This document shows, piece by piece, positions 1-12,687 of a stretch of DNA of 64,000 bases. How positions within the stretch are numbered: position 1 is the first letter of the stretch; each line of letters starts with the position of its first letter. The stretch is from positions 161,897,753 through 161,961,752 of the forward strand of contig NC_133123.1 in NCBI RefSeq assembly GCF_033568475.1, in the 5' to 3' direction. The translations under genes were made by a program, and so were the position numbers. This DNA is from Henckelia pumila. Lineage: Eukaryota > Streptophyta > Magnoliopsida > Lamiales > Gesneriaceae. Below the pieces are notes generated by a model that was not told where the DNA came from, searched no databases, and saw nothing but the letters and a program-made list of their open reading frames with translations.

Positions 1-174
1 TCGAGGAAGACCTCCTGATTTGGTTTTTCAGCTTTCCTCTATTAGTGGATAAAGTGTTCCATATATCTCTCTTTTCGTTGACGCTCAATTTGTAGTTAAA
101 AAATCTGAAAGTGGGCTTGTGTTACGAGTGCATTCATGAGTTTTCTGTTTGTTCGACAATTTTGATATTTATAG

Positions 175-2202
175 CAAAGACCAGAAAAGAGGCAAGGAGG
201 ATGGCATTGATGGAGTCTATATCTGTTATGAATGCTAGGATTGAAGATTTGAATGAAATTGTGAATGATCAGAAGTCAAGGAAAGAAGAATATGCTGCTA
301 TTGTAGCTCGACAGTCTGAAGGTAGATGATTTCTCAAATGTGTTTGCTGTGACCGTTCACTTTCTCGAGTATTGATGCCATCATGTTATATGATAGTTGA
401 GTGGTTCTTCGAGCTAGATCTTTTGCACAATATTTTTATTCTTTAATTTAATAGAGTCCTGCAACCTACCCAAGGTGTATATATACAAGTTGGTTGAATA
501 CCAGGCTCCGAAGGGGACCAAATACCAAGCTTATAACTTTGACCTCATGACTTTAGTATTGTGCTGAAACTATTTATCCCAAAAGTTCTAGTTCATGAGA
601 GGCTTTACAGTAACTTTGTACGGCATCAAATTCATTTTGGTTGATAATGAAAACCCATTTAAGTGATGTGTAAATGACAATTTCTCTAATTCAACATTAT
701 GAAAAGATAAATAAAAGTGGGATGCATTTACCTTTTGTTCCTGTTTTCAGTTAATCAATCATGTTACTTGACTCCTGAAATTTAAAATAAATCTAATGAT
801 ATGTATAGAGCAGGCAGTGTTTATTAGTATAATATTATTATTTGTTTGTTGTTGTGGATATTAGCTTTACATCAATCTCGTTTTATCTTTCATATTATTT
901 TTCTAACTTGTATATTGTTTTTATCAACTTACTTCCTTACAATGCTTCGACATTTTTCTCATGTTTTTATTTATGTGCCCATGTTTTGTCCATATTATTT
1001 TAATTTTAAACTTAATTTACAAATATTTGTATATTATGGAAATTCATCTATTGTTATCTATCTACATGGGAAAGAGCTTTTATCCATCTTGTCTTTGTTT
1101 TCACATATTATTATTTCATACTGATCATCTCTGTTGTCTTTCTTAATTTCTTTTATTGGAGGAAAGCTTTGACTGCATTCAAGGAAAAGTTAAATCAGAA
1201 GTTTGAACATAAAGAACAAATTGAAGATGCCATTTCATGGTATAACAAAGTCCTTGGCTTCCGTGTTGAATGTGGTCGTGGTGGGTGTGTCATATTTCTG
1301 CGTACTTATATGTTTCATTTGAACAAAACAAGTGTTTCTAAGTCTTGTTCTAATTCTAGGTGTCAAATTCATTTTTACGAAGATCAATCCAGAGAACCCC
1401 AACAACGAGTACTCCTTTGTTGTTCGCCATGAAAATGAGAGATATACATGTATGTTACACACAATTGGTTTATTTGGCTCTCCGGTGAACAAAATCTTAT
1501 CATCCTTCCCTTTCTGCATTTCTATCTGTAGTGCTTGATTGTGTTCCACCACTGGCTGAGACAAAAGAGCTAGTCAGTGAATTAAATAACAGCAACGGAC
1601 TATTTAAATTTGTCAGAACCATGAGGGAGAAATTCCAAGTAGCCGCAGCTCGTGGTATGGCCCTTCTATCTTACATGTCCTCAGTCCTAAATTGAGATAT
1701 GTAAAATACTTGTCAACTTTGCCCACTAGATTGTGGATATTTTATCGTTTTGGCAGTTCATTTATTCTACCAAGTCATGTTTCTAAGAGTAAGCATAATG
1801 GCCATCCAGGAACTTCTGACATCGGAGCATCTATTGATCAAGATTTTACAACAGTTTCTGTCTCTGCCCCAGTGGCTTCAGATTCTACTTATCAGAGTCA
1901 TAAATCACCAGTAAAGCAAAAGGGGCTCGACTCTGGTGAATATGCCAGCAATGCAAGAGAAGTTGGGAAAGGGCAATCAATTCTATCTCTAGGATCTTCT
2001 TCTTCTCTTCGCCGTTCCTCCCGTTTAAAGGTGTGACATTATTGATAATAGAAATGGTTTGGGTAATTTCAAAACACATAATCTGTGCCACCCAAGCATC
2101 GAACTCACTTCAAAGTTCAAACTATGGTGGCGGTGTTTCCTTTTTCCTTTTCTTTATCTCTTTCTAAGTGGAAATGTTGAATATTTGCAGGGTAACAAGT
2201 GA
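175..2202 (+). CDS. SPC25: Kinetochore protein SPC25 (NDC80 complex), 3' part of gene
   Basis: SPC25 is one of four subunits of the NDC80 complex, which joins kinetochores to spindle microtubules; its C-terminal globular domain pairs with SPC24. Readable exons, all joined in phase at GT-AG sites, are 175-321, 1167-1280, 1360-1449, 1532-1654, 1810-2030 and 2191-2202. The first gives a helical, charged stretch beginning KTRKEARRM, typical of the plant SPC25 coiled coil. The next three give the globular domain, with the family signatures WYNKVLGFRVECG, VKFIFTKINP and NGLFKFVRTMREKF. The tail is Ser/Arg rich (SLRRSSRLK) as in plant SPC25. The last exon adds only GNK before TGA; if that intron is retained, the frame stops at 2034-2036. 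The N-terminal exons lie left of the window. Family assignment comes from remembered plant sequences; splice sites are inferred from phase and consensus. Confidence 0.85.
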
Positions 2203-2806
2203 AGATGACCCCTGCAGCTTTCAAACACCTCAGTCATTACGTTTAATGTCAATCTTAGCGAAGTTCTCCTTTGTGTGCTCATAGCTCATGTAGCATGTAT
2301 TTAGCTTGTGTTCAATGGCACCGTTAGTTTTTAACATCGATCTAAATCTACTGTTCTTTTACTTAACTGTAACCGTGCTTCTTCGTATGTAGAGTACATG
2401 TTGATTGATGACTGGAGTACGTCTTTGTGGGTGCCTTAGATTTTGTTGTTTGCTTGCATGCTTTCTCCATAAGCCGCCGCAATTTGTTGGGCTTTGTGTA
2501 TGATCATTGATCATCAACACATGGGATGGACTCTCAAAACAGTATGAGAGGTTCGTATTGTTCAATGATCCTTAGAGCAGGTTGAATTACTATACCAATA
2601 ATACTAAGGACGAGTACACATCCTTAAATTTTTACTTAAAAATACTCGATTTTCTCAAATCGAATTTTTTTATGAGTTGGAGCAATTGATAAAATTTTCC
2701 AACAAAATCAAAGTAATTGAATTCAACTTCCACAAAATCGAAATAGCCAAATTAACTTAAATAATCAAGAATAAACATTTATAATTTACTTTCTTCTTCA
2801 GTCTTT

Positions 2807-2850
2807 TTTTAGTTTTAGTTTTAGTTTTAGTTTTAGTTTTAGTTTTTTTT
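2807..2850 (+). repeat. (TTTTAG)n microsatellite
   Basis: Six consecutive AGTTTT units are visible, with AG dinucleotides at 2811, 2817, 2823, 2829, 2835 and 2841, flanked by T runs. Confidence 0.9.
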
Positions 2851-3050
2851 TTTAATTAAAAAAAGCAAAATATAATTGAAGTAACCAGTTATTTTAACAA
2901 AAGATCCTACTGGGATCGATCTAATCAGTTCTTTTTGTTAGATTTTGGTTCACCAATTACGTAGGATATATTGTCATTTCAAATCTCATCGATGGATCTA
3001 CTTAAATTAAAATTGTATTTTTTGTTATATATATATATATATTTAGTTCT

Positions 3051-3330
3051 TTGCGATTTTGTTTGGTTATCTTGTAAAATTTTGGTTTTAATCTTATATC
3101 TTTTTATTTTTGCAACTTCCTACTTTTTCATTTGAGGTGCTGACATGATGATATTGCACTTCGGCACAATATTTGTGTCACATAAGCACCATGTGCTAAT
3201 GCATCAATGAAACGTCAGAAAAAAACTAAAATCGCAAAAATATGTTCTAAAACTAAAATTTGATAATATAACATACCAAAATATCAAAGTGATAAACATG
3301 AAGCCAAAATACAGTTTTCTCAAATTTAAT
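3051..3330. repeat. Dispersed inverted-repeat element, copy 1
   Basis: Both arms contain a TTTGCGATTTT-type motif followed by AAATTTTGGTTTTA-like sequence facing each other, around a centre with GTGCTGACATG. A related sequence lies at about 12120-12400. The arrangement suggests a non-autonomous DNA element, but ends and target duplication are not resolved. Confidence 0.4.
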
Positions 3331-4147
3331 TAACTATTGACGTCAAATTTTCATAAATCATGACAAGAATAGAGAGATGAATAAGAGAAGAGATAATTCA
3401 AACAAATTTTCCCAGGCATTATCGTGATAATTTTTTTTAAATTAAAATAATAAAGGTAATTATATGTAATAAAGAGGTGTTTGGCTGAGCTTATAAGCTT
3501 AATGAAACAGCTTATAAATTGTTTTGACAATAATTTGATCAAACAACTCATAAATGGTCAAAATCAAATGTTTGACAATTTATAAACTATTTTTTTTTTA
3601 AAAAAAAAGCTAAGGCGACTCTACTTTTTTTTTAAAAAAAATCATATTTTAAAATTTTATTTATTCAAAATAGCCTTCTATATTTTTATTCCTAGCCATG
3701 TTCAACACTTACAAAATATTAAATATTTTTTAAAAATAAAATTTTCAAATAATATCAATTTTTTAAAATTAAAATATGAGATATTTTTATTTTTTTTGTA
3801 ATATAAGTTTAATATTTATGATATAATTTTAAAACTATTTTAAAATAACATTCATAATATTATATTTTTTTTGATAATTTTAACAATACAAATTATTTAA
3901 CAGTTGTTTTTAATAAATTTAACTAAATACCCTCTAAATAGAAATTATATACAAGAAATATCAAATTTTTTGTTTTGTTTTTTAATTTGGTTAACACTTA
4001 AAATTGAAAGCGGTGGTGCGGGCCACAAATATGAGTAAAAGGCCCGTTTATGTTCCAACTGCGAAATATACCGTTACCCCATCCTACTCCTGATTCCGGT
4101 AGGGTTCCAATTCAATTCCGAGCTCAGAATCCAAATTCCTATTCCCA

Positions 4148-7100
4148 ATGGCGTCCCATGATCATCTCGATGATGTAAGTTGCATCATTCTCGACTCAGT
4201 TTTCTGTTACTGGTTTTTCATCCACTGTGATTTCGTTTGTTTTTGGGTTTAATGCTTTCTTCAAAAAGTGCAGGAAGATGATTTTGGGGGCGATTTCTCC
4301 GGTGGAAAAGCTGCTAGGCGTTCAGGTTCATTACGTGATAATTGAGTGGACTGAAAGTAATGTCTTTCTTTTGGTTTGTTTAGTTTCATTGTTTTTTTTA
4401 TTGTGGGTGCCGTTTAATTTTTAGGTAAGAGAAGCTTTGGAGATCTCGACGAGGATGAAGATGATATTTTTGGAGCGAAAAAGGTTACCTTTTTACTTCT
4501 TTGAGAGTTGAGACTACTTGAATTGGCATGCACGTTCAAGTGCTAGTCTTGCTGCTGGCATATCTTGCTATATGTTCTCATACCAATTTGAAGTTGGAAT
4601 TGGTTGTTTGGGACAATCTGTTGTGCCATAGAAATGGAATTGCTTTGACTTTATAAAATTAAAGTATCCAAAATTACATAACATGGCATAAAATGCAAGT
4701 ACCTAGAGAAAGTTTTAAGATGAGAACCCAACTTTCTGTTTACAAATAAAATGTTTTAACACTCATTTGTTTCTTGAATTGGCAACTTGATATGTAATAG
4801 TAAATATTGAAATATTGCTTTTTGTGAACTTTTCTTGCATGTTCCTAACCTATCCTGCAGGTACGAAAGAAAAAATGTATTAACACCCATTTGTTTGTCT
4901 TAGTTTCGATTTTAGGTATCATTCTAGTTGTATAAGTCACGTGCCTTGTGTTCTGCATCTAACACATTGCATCTGGTTGATCTTTCTTTCGAACTCAATT
5001 GGCTTTTATTTTGTTTTTTGACATTTAAGGCTACCCCGAAAGTAGAGGAAACTGCACCGGGAGCAGCAACAGGGATGATTTTATCTCTTCGCGAGAGGTA
5101 TTGTTCCTCAGTCAATTGTAAATATTTTTTCTGACATATCACCTTCCTAACTAATTTGTGGTTCTGGAGATTTGGTAAATATTACACCTAGTCCTCAAAA
5201 AAGATAAGCTAATGCTAGAACATATATCCATAATATTTTACCTGGAATGCAAAACATTTATGAGCTATTATTCTCTGATTTCTTGTTTGCAGTCTCAAGA
5301 ACTGTCAAGATGAACTCTCAAGATGCCAGGTAAACATCTACTTTTATCTTAATAATACTTTTCCTTGTAGTCTCTGTAATTTTTTGAGTCTACTTTTTTC
5401 AGTAGGACATGCAACTTAGGCAAAAAGGACACTAGACTATTATTTATTGTTTTAATCAAAGTTTATACTTTATAATACTTGTACATTTGTCCATTATATT
5501 TTTTGGACAAGTAACTATGTTTTGTCATCATAATGTGGTCACTTCAGACAAAACTTGAAGGAGCAAAATCTGAGATTCAAAAGTGGCGCTCATCTGTTCA
5601 GAATGAATCATTTGTACCCCCAGGAGCAGATCCTGGTTTGTCTTATTCTAGTGGTGCCCTGTCTTATAGTTTATTTCCTTCTGTTATTAGGACTATCGTG
5701 ATTAAAATTTCTTTACCATTTTGGGTTTTGGATTCTAATTTGTGCAAATTGATTTTATGCTCTGTCAGATCCAAAATTACTGCTCAGCTACCTTCAGACC
5801 CTGAGGTCCTCAGAGGAGTCGTTGCGAGAGCAAGTATGCATTTTATTTTTTGCTCCTTGAATTTGAATTTTTTTTCCTTGATGGCAAGATTCAATTTTTC
5901 TGAATCTTTTTGTATTAGCTTGAAAAAGCAAAGAAAAAAGAAGCTGCCTTTATCGTGACTTTTGCAAAACGGGAGCAAGAGATAGCTGAGTTGAAGGTAA
6001 GTAGGTGCTACTATGCGAATGAAAATACATGCTTATTCTTGTTATCGTCAACTACTGGCTACACATGTGTTTCACATTTATGTTGACATGCTATTGAAAA
6101 GTGTGCTTATTCTTGTTAATAATATTTCCGAAAAGATAATACATTCAGTTCAGGTTGAGGAAAGATGAAAAGGTTTATCATTTTCTGAATACTAGTATGT
6201 ATCTATCTGCATGAAAGTGATGTGGCTTGCTGATGTAAGATTCTCCTAATTTTGTGTCATATTTTCATTGGGATATGAATATCATGCCCTTATCATCATC
6301 CGTACGTCTAGGAATTCAGTCGGCAGATGCTGAAGCCTTGGTTATGTGTTGAATGATGCAAACTTTAATTACATTTGATGGAGTAACTTTTGCTGTTTTA
6401 CCTGCAATGTTTCTTATTTCTTTTTTCGTGCCGTTTCTCCTTCAAAGGTGGCCCATTTCTTGTTTCTCAACAATTCTATGACCATTTTCGTATTATATTA
6501 TCAATTTACTTATTTTCTTACCAAGGGTTTGTTAAAGATTGTCTCAAACGAGGGTTACCAAAGAGAGTTGTCTGTCAGTGCATGCAAAGGGATGTGGCTC
6601 AAATTGTCACAGAAATAATACTAGCTGTAGCTGATACTCTTTGTGATCACAACTCTTTATTGTTCCATTTGTTGGTGCGACGTTTAATAATGTGTTTACT
6701 GTGATGAATTATTCAAGATTGTTTATTTCATATCTGGAAGACTTACTAGAGCTTGTTTCTTGTTCTTCTTCTTTTTATGGCTATGTTTGAAGTTGCTAAT
6801 TTATCAGTTAAAACTGAGTTTCCATGCATGTTTGTTCTTTTTCCATTTCTTTACTCTCTCTTTCTAACTTCGACAGTCTGCTGTTCGAGATTTGAGAGCT
6901 CAGTTGAAACCAGCATCAATGCAGGTGCACTTTGAACCTACATGATATTCATATTGGTGCACTTTCATTATTTGTTGAACCTTTTAAAAGGCTCTTGAAG
7001 ATTCAAACCCGGGGTTAGTTTCCTAGATGAACACAAAAGGAAAACTATAAACATTTCTGTGTTTTAAACTGTAAAAGGTTACTTCCCTAGCTATGGTTAT

Positions 7101-8728
7101 GAGGAATTCCAAAGGGAAACACAAAATTATCTAAATTGCTGGTGTTGCCTACTGGATCAGTTAGTTCTCTTTATTCTCTCTGCTGTTGTTTATTTTTGAA
7201 CTGTTTTGGTGATATGCTGAACAGGCAAGGAGATTATTGCTTGATCCAGCTATCCATGAAGAGTTCACTCGACTGAAGGTACGTACTTTTTTTGGATTGA
7301 TAATCAAAGCAGATTTGAATCATGTTACAATTTTTGCCTGTAGATGAAGTTGTCTAGATAATGCTTTTTCCTCTGTATTTGTGGTTGCTTTTTGTGGATC
7401 ATTCCGGGCATGCAGAATATTTTCTGAATCTAAAGATGTACTTGCTTACTGACTTTTGGCTGTTTTTTGTATGTTTTTATTTATAATTTTTACTCATTTT
7501 AATTTCTGTTTTTTACTTGCTAGGGTTATTTAACTCCATAGTACTTCATATATTTTTTGTAAACGCGTTCTAATGTACATACTCAAACTGATTTTTGCCT
7601 GAACTATTCGTTTGTCAGAATTTGGTTGAAGAGAAAGATAAGAAGGTTAAGGAGTTGCAGGATAATATAGCTGCCGTCAGTTTCACCCCACAAAGTAAAA
7701 TGGGAAAGATGTTAATGGCAAAGTGCAGGACTCTACAGGAAGAGAATGATGAGATTGGTAACCAAGCTAACGAAGGGAAGGTAAGAATCCATTTCCATCA
7801 GGCAATAATTTACCATATTTCAGTTAAATTTACTTCTAGAAGCAGAAGGTTAGTTAGAGGTTGCTGTATCTTTAGTGCTGTTGGTCATAGTGGATCTAAC
7901 CTGAAAATCTGTAGCCCACTTAACTTTGTAAAATGACTAAATGAGAATTTTAATATTTTGTTTTATTGTTTCTTGAAGATGCATGAGCTAGCTATGAAAC
8001 TTGCTTTGCAAAAGTCTCAAAATGCCGAACTCAGGAGTCAATTTGAAGGTCAGTTTTCCTCAATTCTTCAAAACTTATTTGTAGTGCGGCACAATCGTTC
8101 AAGTAATACTGGGATTTTAAGGCAATTATCTCATGCTATAGCTTTTCTTCTGAATTTTTATACGTATACGATTTTTATGATCTATTGTGCAAAACACTGT
8201 AAAAGAGGACTGTTGAAGCCATGAGATTATCATATATTTTATTGTGAGAGCTTACGCCTTTATTTTTGTGTGGGTTAAAAGTCATGGGTTCACTCCACAT
8301 CTACTGTTTTGTTCTCGTGCAGGGTTTTGTAAGCAAATGGAGCGGCTGACCGGTGATGTGGATAGATCAAATGAATTGGTATTCCCCCGTCTCTGTCATT
8401 GCATCTTCATTTGCATTGTGTAGTATGGAAATGGTTTCAGTATCTAGTTCAGTAGTTCTTCCCGCAAAATTGCACTTTAATCAAATGCAGATCTTAGTCG
8501 TGAAGCACATCATAGAAATATTAGAAGGTATTGGGCCTTATATTTTCTTGATTTTGAGTTGCATTTGAATCGCAATGGTTACAGGTGGTCATCTTGCAAG
8601 AGAAACTAGAACAAAAAGAAGATGAAATCCGAAGATTAAAGCTAGAGAAAAGCAATAACATCAATGAGGAGATTATGGCCACTGATGGGGGAGTGCCTGC
8701 TCCAATCGATAGCTTAGTTGAAAGCTAA
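4148..8728 (+). CDS. FIP37: FIP37 (plant WTAP), m6A methyltransferase complex subunit
   Basis: FIP37 is the plant homologue of WTAP/Mum2. In the nucleus it scaffolds the MTA-MTB enzymes that methylate adenosines in mRNA. Fourteen exons join in one frame of 335 residues, close to the usual plant length of about 330: 4148-4174, 4274-4325, 4425-4483, 5030-5097, 5293-5329, 5548-5635, 5769-5833, 5919-5996, 6877-6924, 7225-7278, 7619-7780, 7979-8048, 8323-8378 and 8585-8728. The N-terminus is acidic (DEDEDDIFGAKK). It is followed by family stretches TKLEGAKSEIQKWRSS, FVPPGADPDPKLLLSYL and REQEIAELKSAVRDLRAQL, then a long coiled coil with LTGDVDRSNELVVILQEKL. The start is the first ATG, in an AATGG context, with no upstream in-frame alternative seen. 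All introns are GT-AG. Nothing looks broken, and the gene appears functional. Confidence 0.93.
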
Positions 8729-9041
8729 AATTTCAATTTCTTCTTGTGAGAATAGCAATTTCATTGATTACATTACTGTAGAGAGTTGTTCTCTATCACA
8801 GTACTGTACAATTTTATTTTATGTTTAGAAAAAAACACTAGAGTAATCATTAGGACAGAAACTAAGAAATTACATTTGAGCAAATTTTCAGTTCCTCGTT
8901 CATTCGAAGTTCTTTAAAATTCCAAAGTTACGATCATGGTGTTTGAAACTTGAGATCACTCAGGTATATCGAGCATATAGACGACTAAGAGTTGAAACCG
9001 ATGAATGCCCCCTCCTCGAATATCCGACGTTAAAGTAGGGA
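8729..9041. other. Convergent 3' UTR spacer
   Basis: This 313-bp gap separates the stop codons of the convergent FIP37 (+) and PIG-Y-like (-) genes. It should hold both 3' UTRs, which may overlap. I see no further coding signal. Confidence 0.6.
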
Positions 9042-9737
9042 TCACGCATGCTTGAATAACTTCATGCTCAGCCAATGGAAATACACGGCAACGAGGAGGA
9101 TCGGAAATGTCAATGGGACCAAGAAGCAATAGTACCTGCTTAATCAAAAAACAATATCATGCATCCTTAGATTACGAACAAACTATTATCTCTAAACACA
9201 AATTGTTTTTGTTTTTCAATTTGAAATTATTCGTTTGCATATCCCAACACCATTGCGATACTCTGCAGAAAACATAAATTTCCCCCAAGAAAACAGAAGG
9301 ATAGCTTGAAGTAAGACAATTCTAGCCAGGCAAAACATTAACAAGCTTAGATTTTCAAATCATATTTCACAAGTGTCCACGAGTGCATGAAACAAATGCT
9401 TAAAAGTTACAGTGACACAAGTATATTCATATAATAACATAAATGAAATCCAATGGAAAATCGAACATGCTGCCGAAGATACTACTAACATTAGTTAACA
9501 TTTTAACAAGAACATAAAGATATTATCTCCATAACTAACTAGAAGTTGGATACAAATAACAGAAATTTACCAGTCATTTTGTATAGCAGAGATAACAGCA
9601 TTGTTGGATGAAGGCATAAGTTTTGATATCACAGCAGCGTAGAAAAAACCCAGAGACGAGAGCGAGCCAGTTATCAAAAAGAACCAACCCCACAATGTTC
9701 TCTCATTAGAAACCACAAACTCAGACAAACTAGGCAT
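9042..9737 (-). CDS. Small two-span membrane protein, PIG-Y-like (GPI-GlcNAc transferase subunit)
   Basis: Two coding exons on the minus strand, 9737-9571 and 9135-9042, join across a GT-AG intron to give 86 residues. The product begins MPSLSEFVVSNERTLWGW. It has two hydrophobic spans, roughly residues 16-38 and 57-76, with a short polar loop (SAIQNDWYYCF) between, and ends WLSMKLFKHA. This layout and the C-terminal motif match the plant family I associate with PIG-Y, a small ER-membrane subunit of the enzyme that transfers GlcNAc to phosphatidylinositol in the first step of GPI-anchor synthesis. The joining residue W56 is created at the splice. The 5' leader probably lies upstream across an intron. 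The gene structure is firm; the functional name is less so, because the family is short and identified from memory. Confidence 0.65.
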
Positions 9738-10862
9738 TTGTGCCACACCACCATCTCACTTCATCTGCATAAAAGAAGCAACTTTAGTATTTTCATACAC
9801 CAAACATGAAGAAAAATTAAAGGGGTGTATGAAACTTCGCATCATCAAAACTAAAGTAAGCAGAACAAAGAATATTTTATCAGGCGGCCGGATTTGTGTG
9901 GCTGAGAGCTAAATACAGACAATGAAACAGAAAAAAGAAAATCCTTTTACATCAAAGGGATTTACTATCAGTGTATCATCCAAACACTCAGCAGGAACTG
10001 GATTCTTATGTCGACCAAATCTTCATTTATACCATAAATCCAATCCATATACTGATACAAAAGATCAGGGACTGGTGCTATCTACACATTTGCATAAACC
10101 AGGAAAGTCCACATGTGCTAATGTTGATGCTGCATCATTCTAATTCCAACTGAAAATGGAGAAGAAATGCAGCAGGATTTTGTTACAGATCAAGCTCGCA
10201 TGCGTCCCCGGCAACAATTTTTGTGAGCCACTAAGTCAGTGTTTCAAGATGCTGACAAAAATTTTTTTGCAAAGAAAAACTGAGAATCATTTTTTTTTTT
10301 AACATTTCCAAACACCACCTTAGTGGACTAAATGAAATATTTGGCCAGGAACTCGTGCGAGCTTGATCTGTAATAAACTACTATGTGCTTTTAACTGAGA
10401 ATCAATGTTGTTTTTAAACATTTACAAACTGTATCTTGAATTACCACCGAATCACATTTTCTTTGCTTAGACTAATTTATTAAGAAAATCCATGGTTTAG
10501 AAAGAAACAAAAATACATGATTAGTTGCCAAATATGTTGCAAGGATACCGGTACCGTGTCGTGTCGTACCGGATACGCCGTGGATACGATAATACGTCAA
10601 AATTTGAAAATATAAGATGGCGTTACCCCAGGATACAGCAATTATTAAAAAAAAACACAATTCCCAAAAGCAAAAACAAATTCAGATAAGTGATTTAAGA
10701 CGAAAAAGGAAAAAAAAAAAAAAAAACTTGCCAGAAACTGGTGGGCGGCGGCGGAGGCGGATGAGGCAGGGGGCTGCGAACTTCAGACGGGCGATGCTGT
10801 GATGATCGCCTATGAGAGAAGTCGGGCCGGAGAGAGAGGAACGAGTACGACTGACAGAACAA
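9738..10862 (-). other. 5' leader, leader intron and promoter side of the PIG-Y-like gene
   Basis: Just upstream of the start codon on the minus strand is a good acceptor (TTTTATGCAG at about 9770). About 950 bp further upstream lies a CG-rich, non-repetitive stretch (10735-10860) that looks like a first leader exon ending near 10730 before a T-rich intron start. This is a common plant arrangement but is only inferred. A foldback element occupies part of the putative intron. Confidence 0.4.
10183..10373. mobile_element. Foldback MITE-like element in the PIG-Y leader intron
   Basis: The left end TTACAGATCAAGCTCGCA and the right end TGCGAGCTTGATCTGTAA are exact inverted copies. The pairing continues imperfectly inward, including CCACTAAG facing CTTAGTGG and GTGTTT facing AAACAC. 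Total length is about 191 bp. I could not find a clear target-site duplication, so the superfamily is unknown. Confidence 0.6.
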
Positions 10863-12509
10863 CCAATTTAATGCTTTTAGCCAAATTTATTTTAATTTAT
10901 TTATCAATTTCCTCAAAAATTTATTTATTTTTTTAATTTATTCATTAAAACTTTTAATTAGTTGTCATTTTATTTGAAGGTTAATTATTTGTCATCTTAC
11001 CAAAACGTACCCGAAAAACTTATCACGTTGAAATTCCCTTAAGATAGGTTGAAATAAACACACCTATATTGTATATTAATCAAATAAAAAACGTATCCAA
11101 CAACTCAAATTTGAAAAAGGTCAAGGATATAGATACACATATTGGTGTGACGTGCTTGTAAGCATATTGACAAGTTATTTATAAAAGTTTTTTGGAGTAT
11201 TAGTAAGTTGTGGACCAAATAGCGTCTATGGTTTAATGAAATATTAATTTTATGCAGTGTTTGGTACAAAGGATTAGGTAGGTTTGTGTGTGATTTTTTA
11301 TTTAATCCATTGTTTGGTAGGATTTTTATTAAAACAAGCAAATTTAACCTAGAAAGGATAAAGTTATTTTATAGTAGGTTAACTAAACCCTCCTCTCATC
11401 CTAATATTATTTATCCTTGTTTTTATCTTACTCATAAATTCCATAATTACCCTTTCCCTCCAATCTAAAAATCACCCATCCAATAAAATATAAATGGTAT
11501 TGTTGGCAAAAATTTTTAAACCATTATTTAATCTTATTCCTAAAAATCAAACCAAACACAACACTATTTTTAACACAAATTATCAATCCTTATTTATCAA
11601 TTTTTTTTATCATTCATTTAATAATCATTCAATAATACATAAATATAATTAATGTTGAAGAGGTGATAAACAAATAATTTTATCATTAGATTGACAAATA
11701 AAATATAGCTACTCTTTCCGAATCCATCTGAAATATGTTAGAAAATTATTTCATCCAAAATATTTCCAAATTTATATTTTACAAACTATATTATAATCTA
11801 GATTGGGATGGAGAATATGTGGCCTATAAACTATAAAGCACATAGGAATAGGCCTACCACATTAGCCGTTGAAGTCAAACAGCCATAAAAGACTAAAATA
11901 TTTTAAAATATATTAAATTCTCAAAAATCAAGCACATTTATCGAGTTTTCAATTTTTAAATGCAATTAATTTTTCCCCACATCTTAAAAGATTTTTGGAT
12001 TATGATTAACTTTGCTCGACAACGGATCCAAGAATAAAAGTTGAGGTACGTTTGAATTTAAGTTAATAAATTATATATAATAACAAAAAAAATTCATTAG
12101 ATTATACTATTCACAAAAAATAGAGAAAATTATTCTTTTTGTATAATATATTTGTTTTTTGTGATTTTTATTATCTATATTATCAAATTTTAATTTTAGT
12201 ATATTATCATTGTTTTTTTGGCAACTTTTATTTTTTTTTCAATTTGACGCTGACATGAAAATAATGTAATGCTGATTTGCATAGTGTCAACAAGTCAACA
12301 ACACTTCCAATGTGAAGACCAAAACAAAATTACAAGACTAAAACTAAAATTTGCTAATGTGAATAACCAATCAAAATCGCAAAATGAAAAATTTTCAGAC
12401 TCCAAATGAAGTTGTGTATTAGAATTAACAAAATAAACTAGGCTTCGGGTGTAGAGAAATAATTTTATTGGACTAATAAATAATTACAGGTGTGGATAAT
12501 AAAAAAAGG
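10863..12509. other. AT-rich spacer upstream of TAR2
   Basis: No coding exon is supported. From about 11257 to 11570 there is a possible hAT-type MITE: a left end CAGTGTTTGGTAC and, facing it, CCAAACACAACACT near 11552-11565, with little similarity between the arms beyond the ends. A second inverted-repeat element lies at 12120-12400. Confidence 0.4.
12120..12400. repeat. Dispersed inverted-repeat element, copy 2
   Basis: The region resembles 3051-3330, partly in the opposite sense. Arms carry AAATTTTAATTTTAG and CTAAAACTAAAATTT facing each other, around a centre with GACGCTGACATG. Boundaries are approximate. Confidence 0.4.
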
Positions 12510-12686
12510 GCAATTTGCTCAAAAATCCTTAAATGCAAGCATGTTTTGCTTTGGGATCCTTAGCCATAAAATATGATACAAAATCATATAAGATGTGGTA
12601 TAAATTAACAAAAATTATGGTACAAAAAAATGACTTGAGAGTTCTAAGTAAAACATGTTTGCATTCTGGATTTTTGAGCAATTTGC
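12510..12686. mobile_element. Inverted-repeat MITE in the TAR2 promoter
   Basis: The left end GCAATTTGCTCAAAAATCC is matched by the right end GGATTTTTGAGCAATTTGC, and the similarity continues inward (ATGCAAGCATGTTTT facing AAAACATGTTTGCAT). The arms are about 50 bp each in an element of about 177 bp. Its right edge lies one base from the putative TATA box of the downstream gene. No unambiguous target-site duplication is seen because the flanks are A-rich. Confidence 0.6.
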
Positions 12687-12687
12687 A

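Larger units (their letters stand above)
2203..4147. other. AT-rich spacer between SPC25 and FIP37
   Basis: No coding exon is supported here. The left part is the SPC25 3' UTR and the right part (about 4020-4147) holds the FIP37 promoter and 5' UTR. Between them are a hexamer microsatellite, an inverted-repeat element and, near 3475, a GTGTTTGGC motif of the kind seen at ends of plant hAT-like MITEs, for which I could not find the partner end. The rest is homopolymer-rich AT sequence. Confidence 0.6.

Noticed and set aside
1235..1564. 109-residue minus-strand frame over SPC25
   Set aside because: Shadow of SPC25 exons and introns; no independent signal.
2807..2850. Interstitial telomere repeat
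   Set aside because: The unit is TTTTAG without the GGG of plant telomeres; an ordinary microsatellite.
6390..6704. 104-residue frame inside FIP37 intron 8
   Set aside because: Intronic, low complexity and not bounded by splice signals in phase with neighbours.
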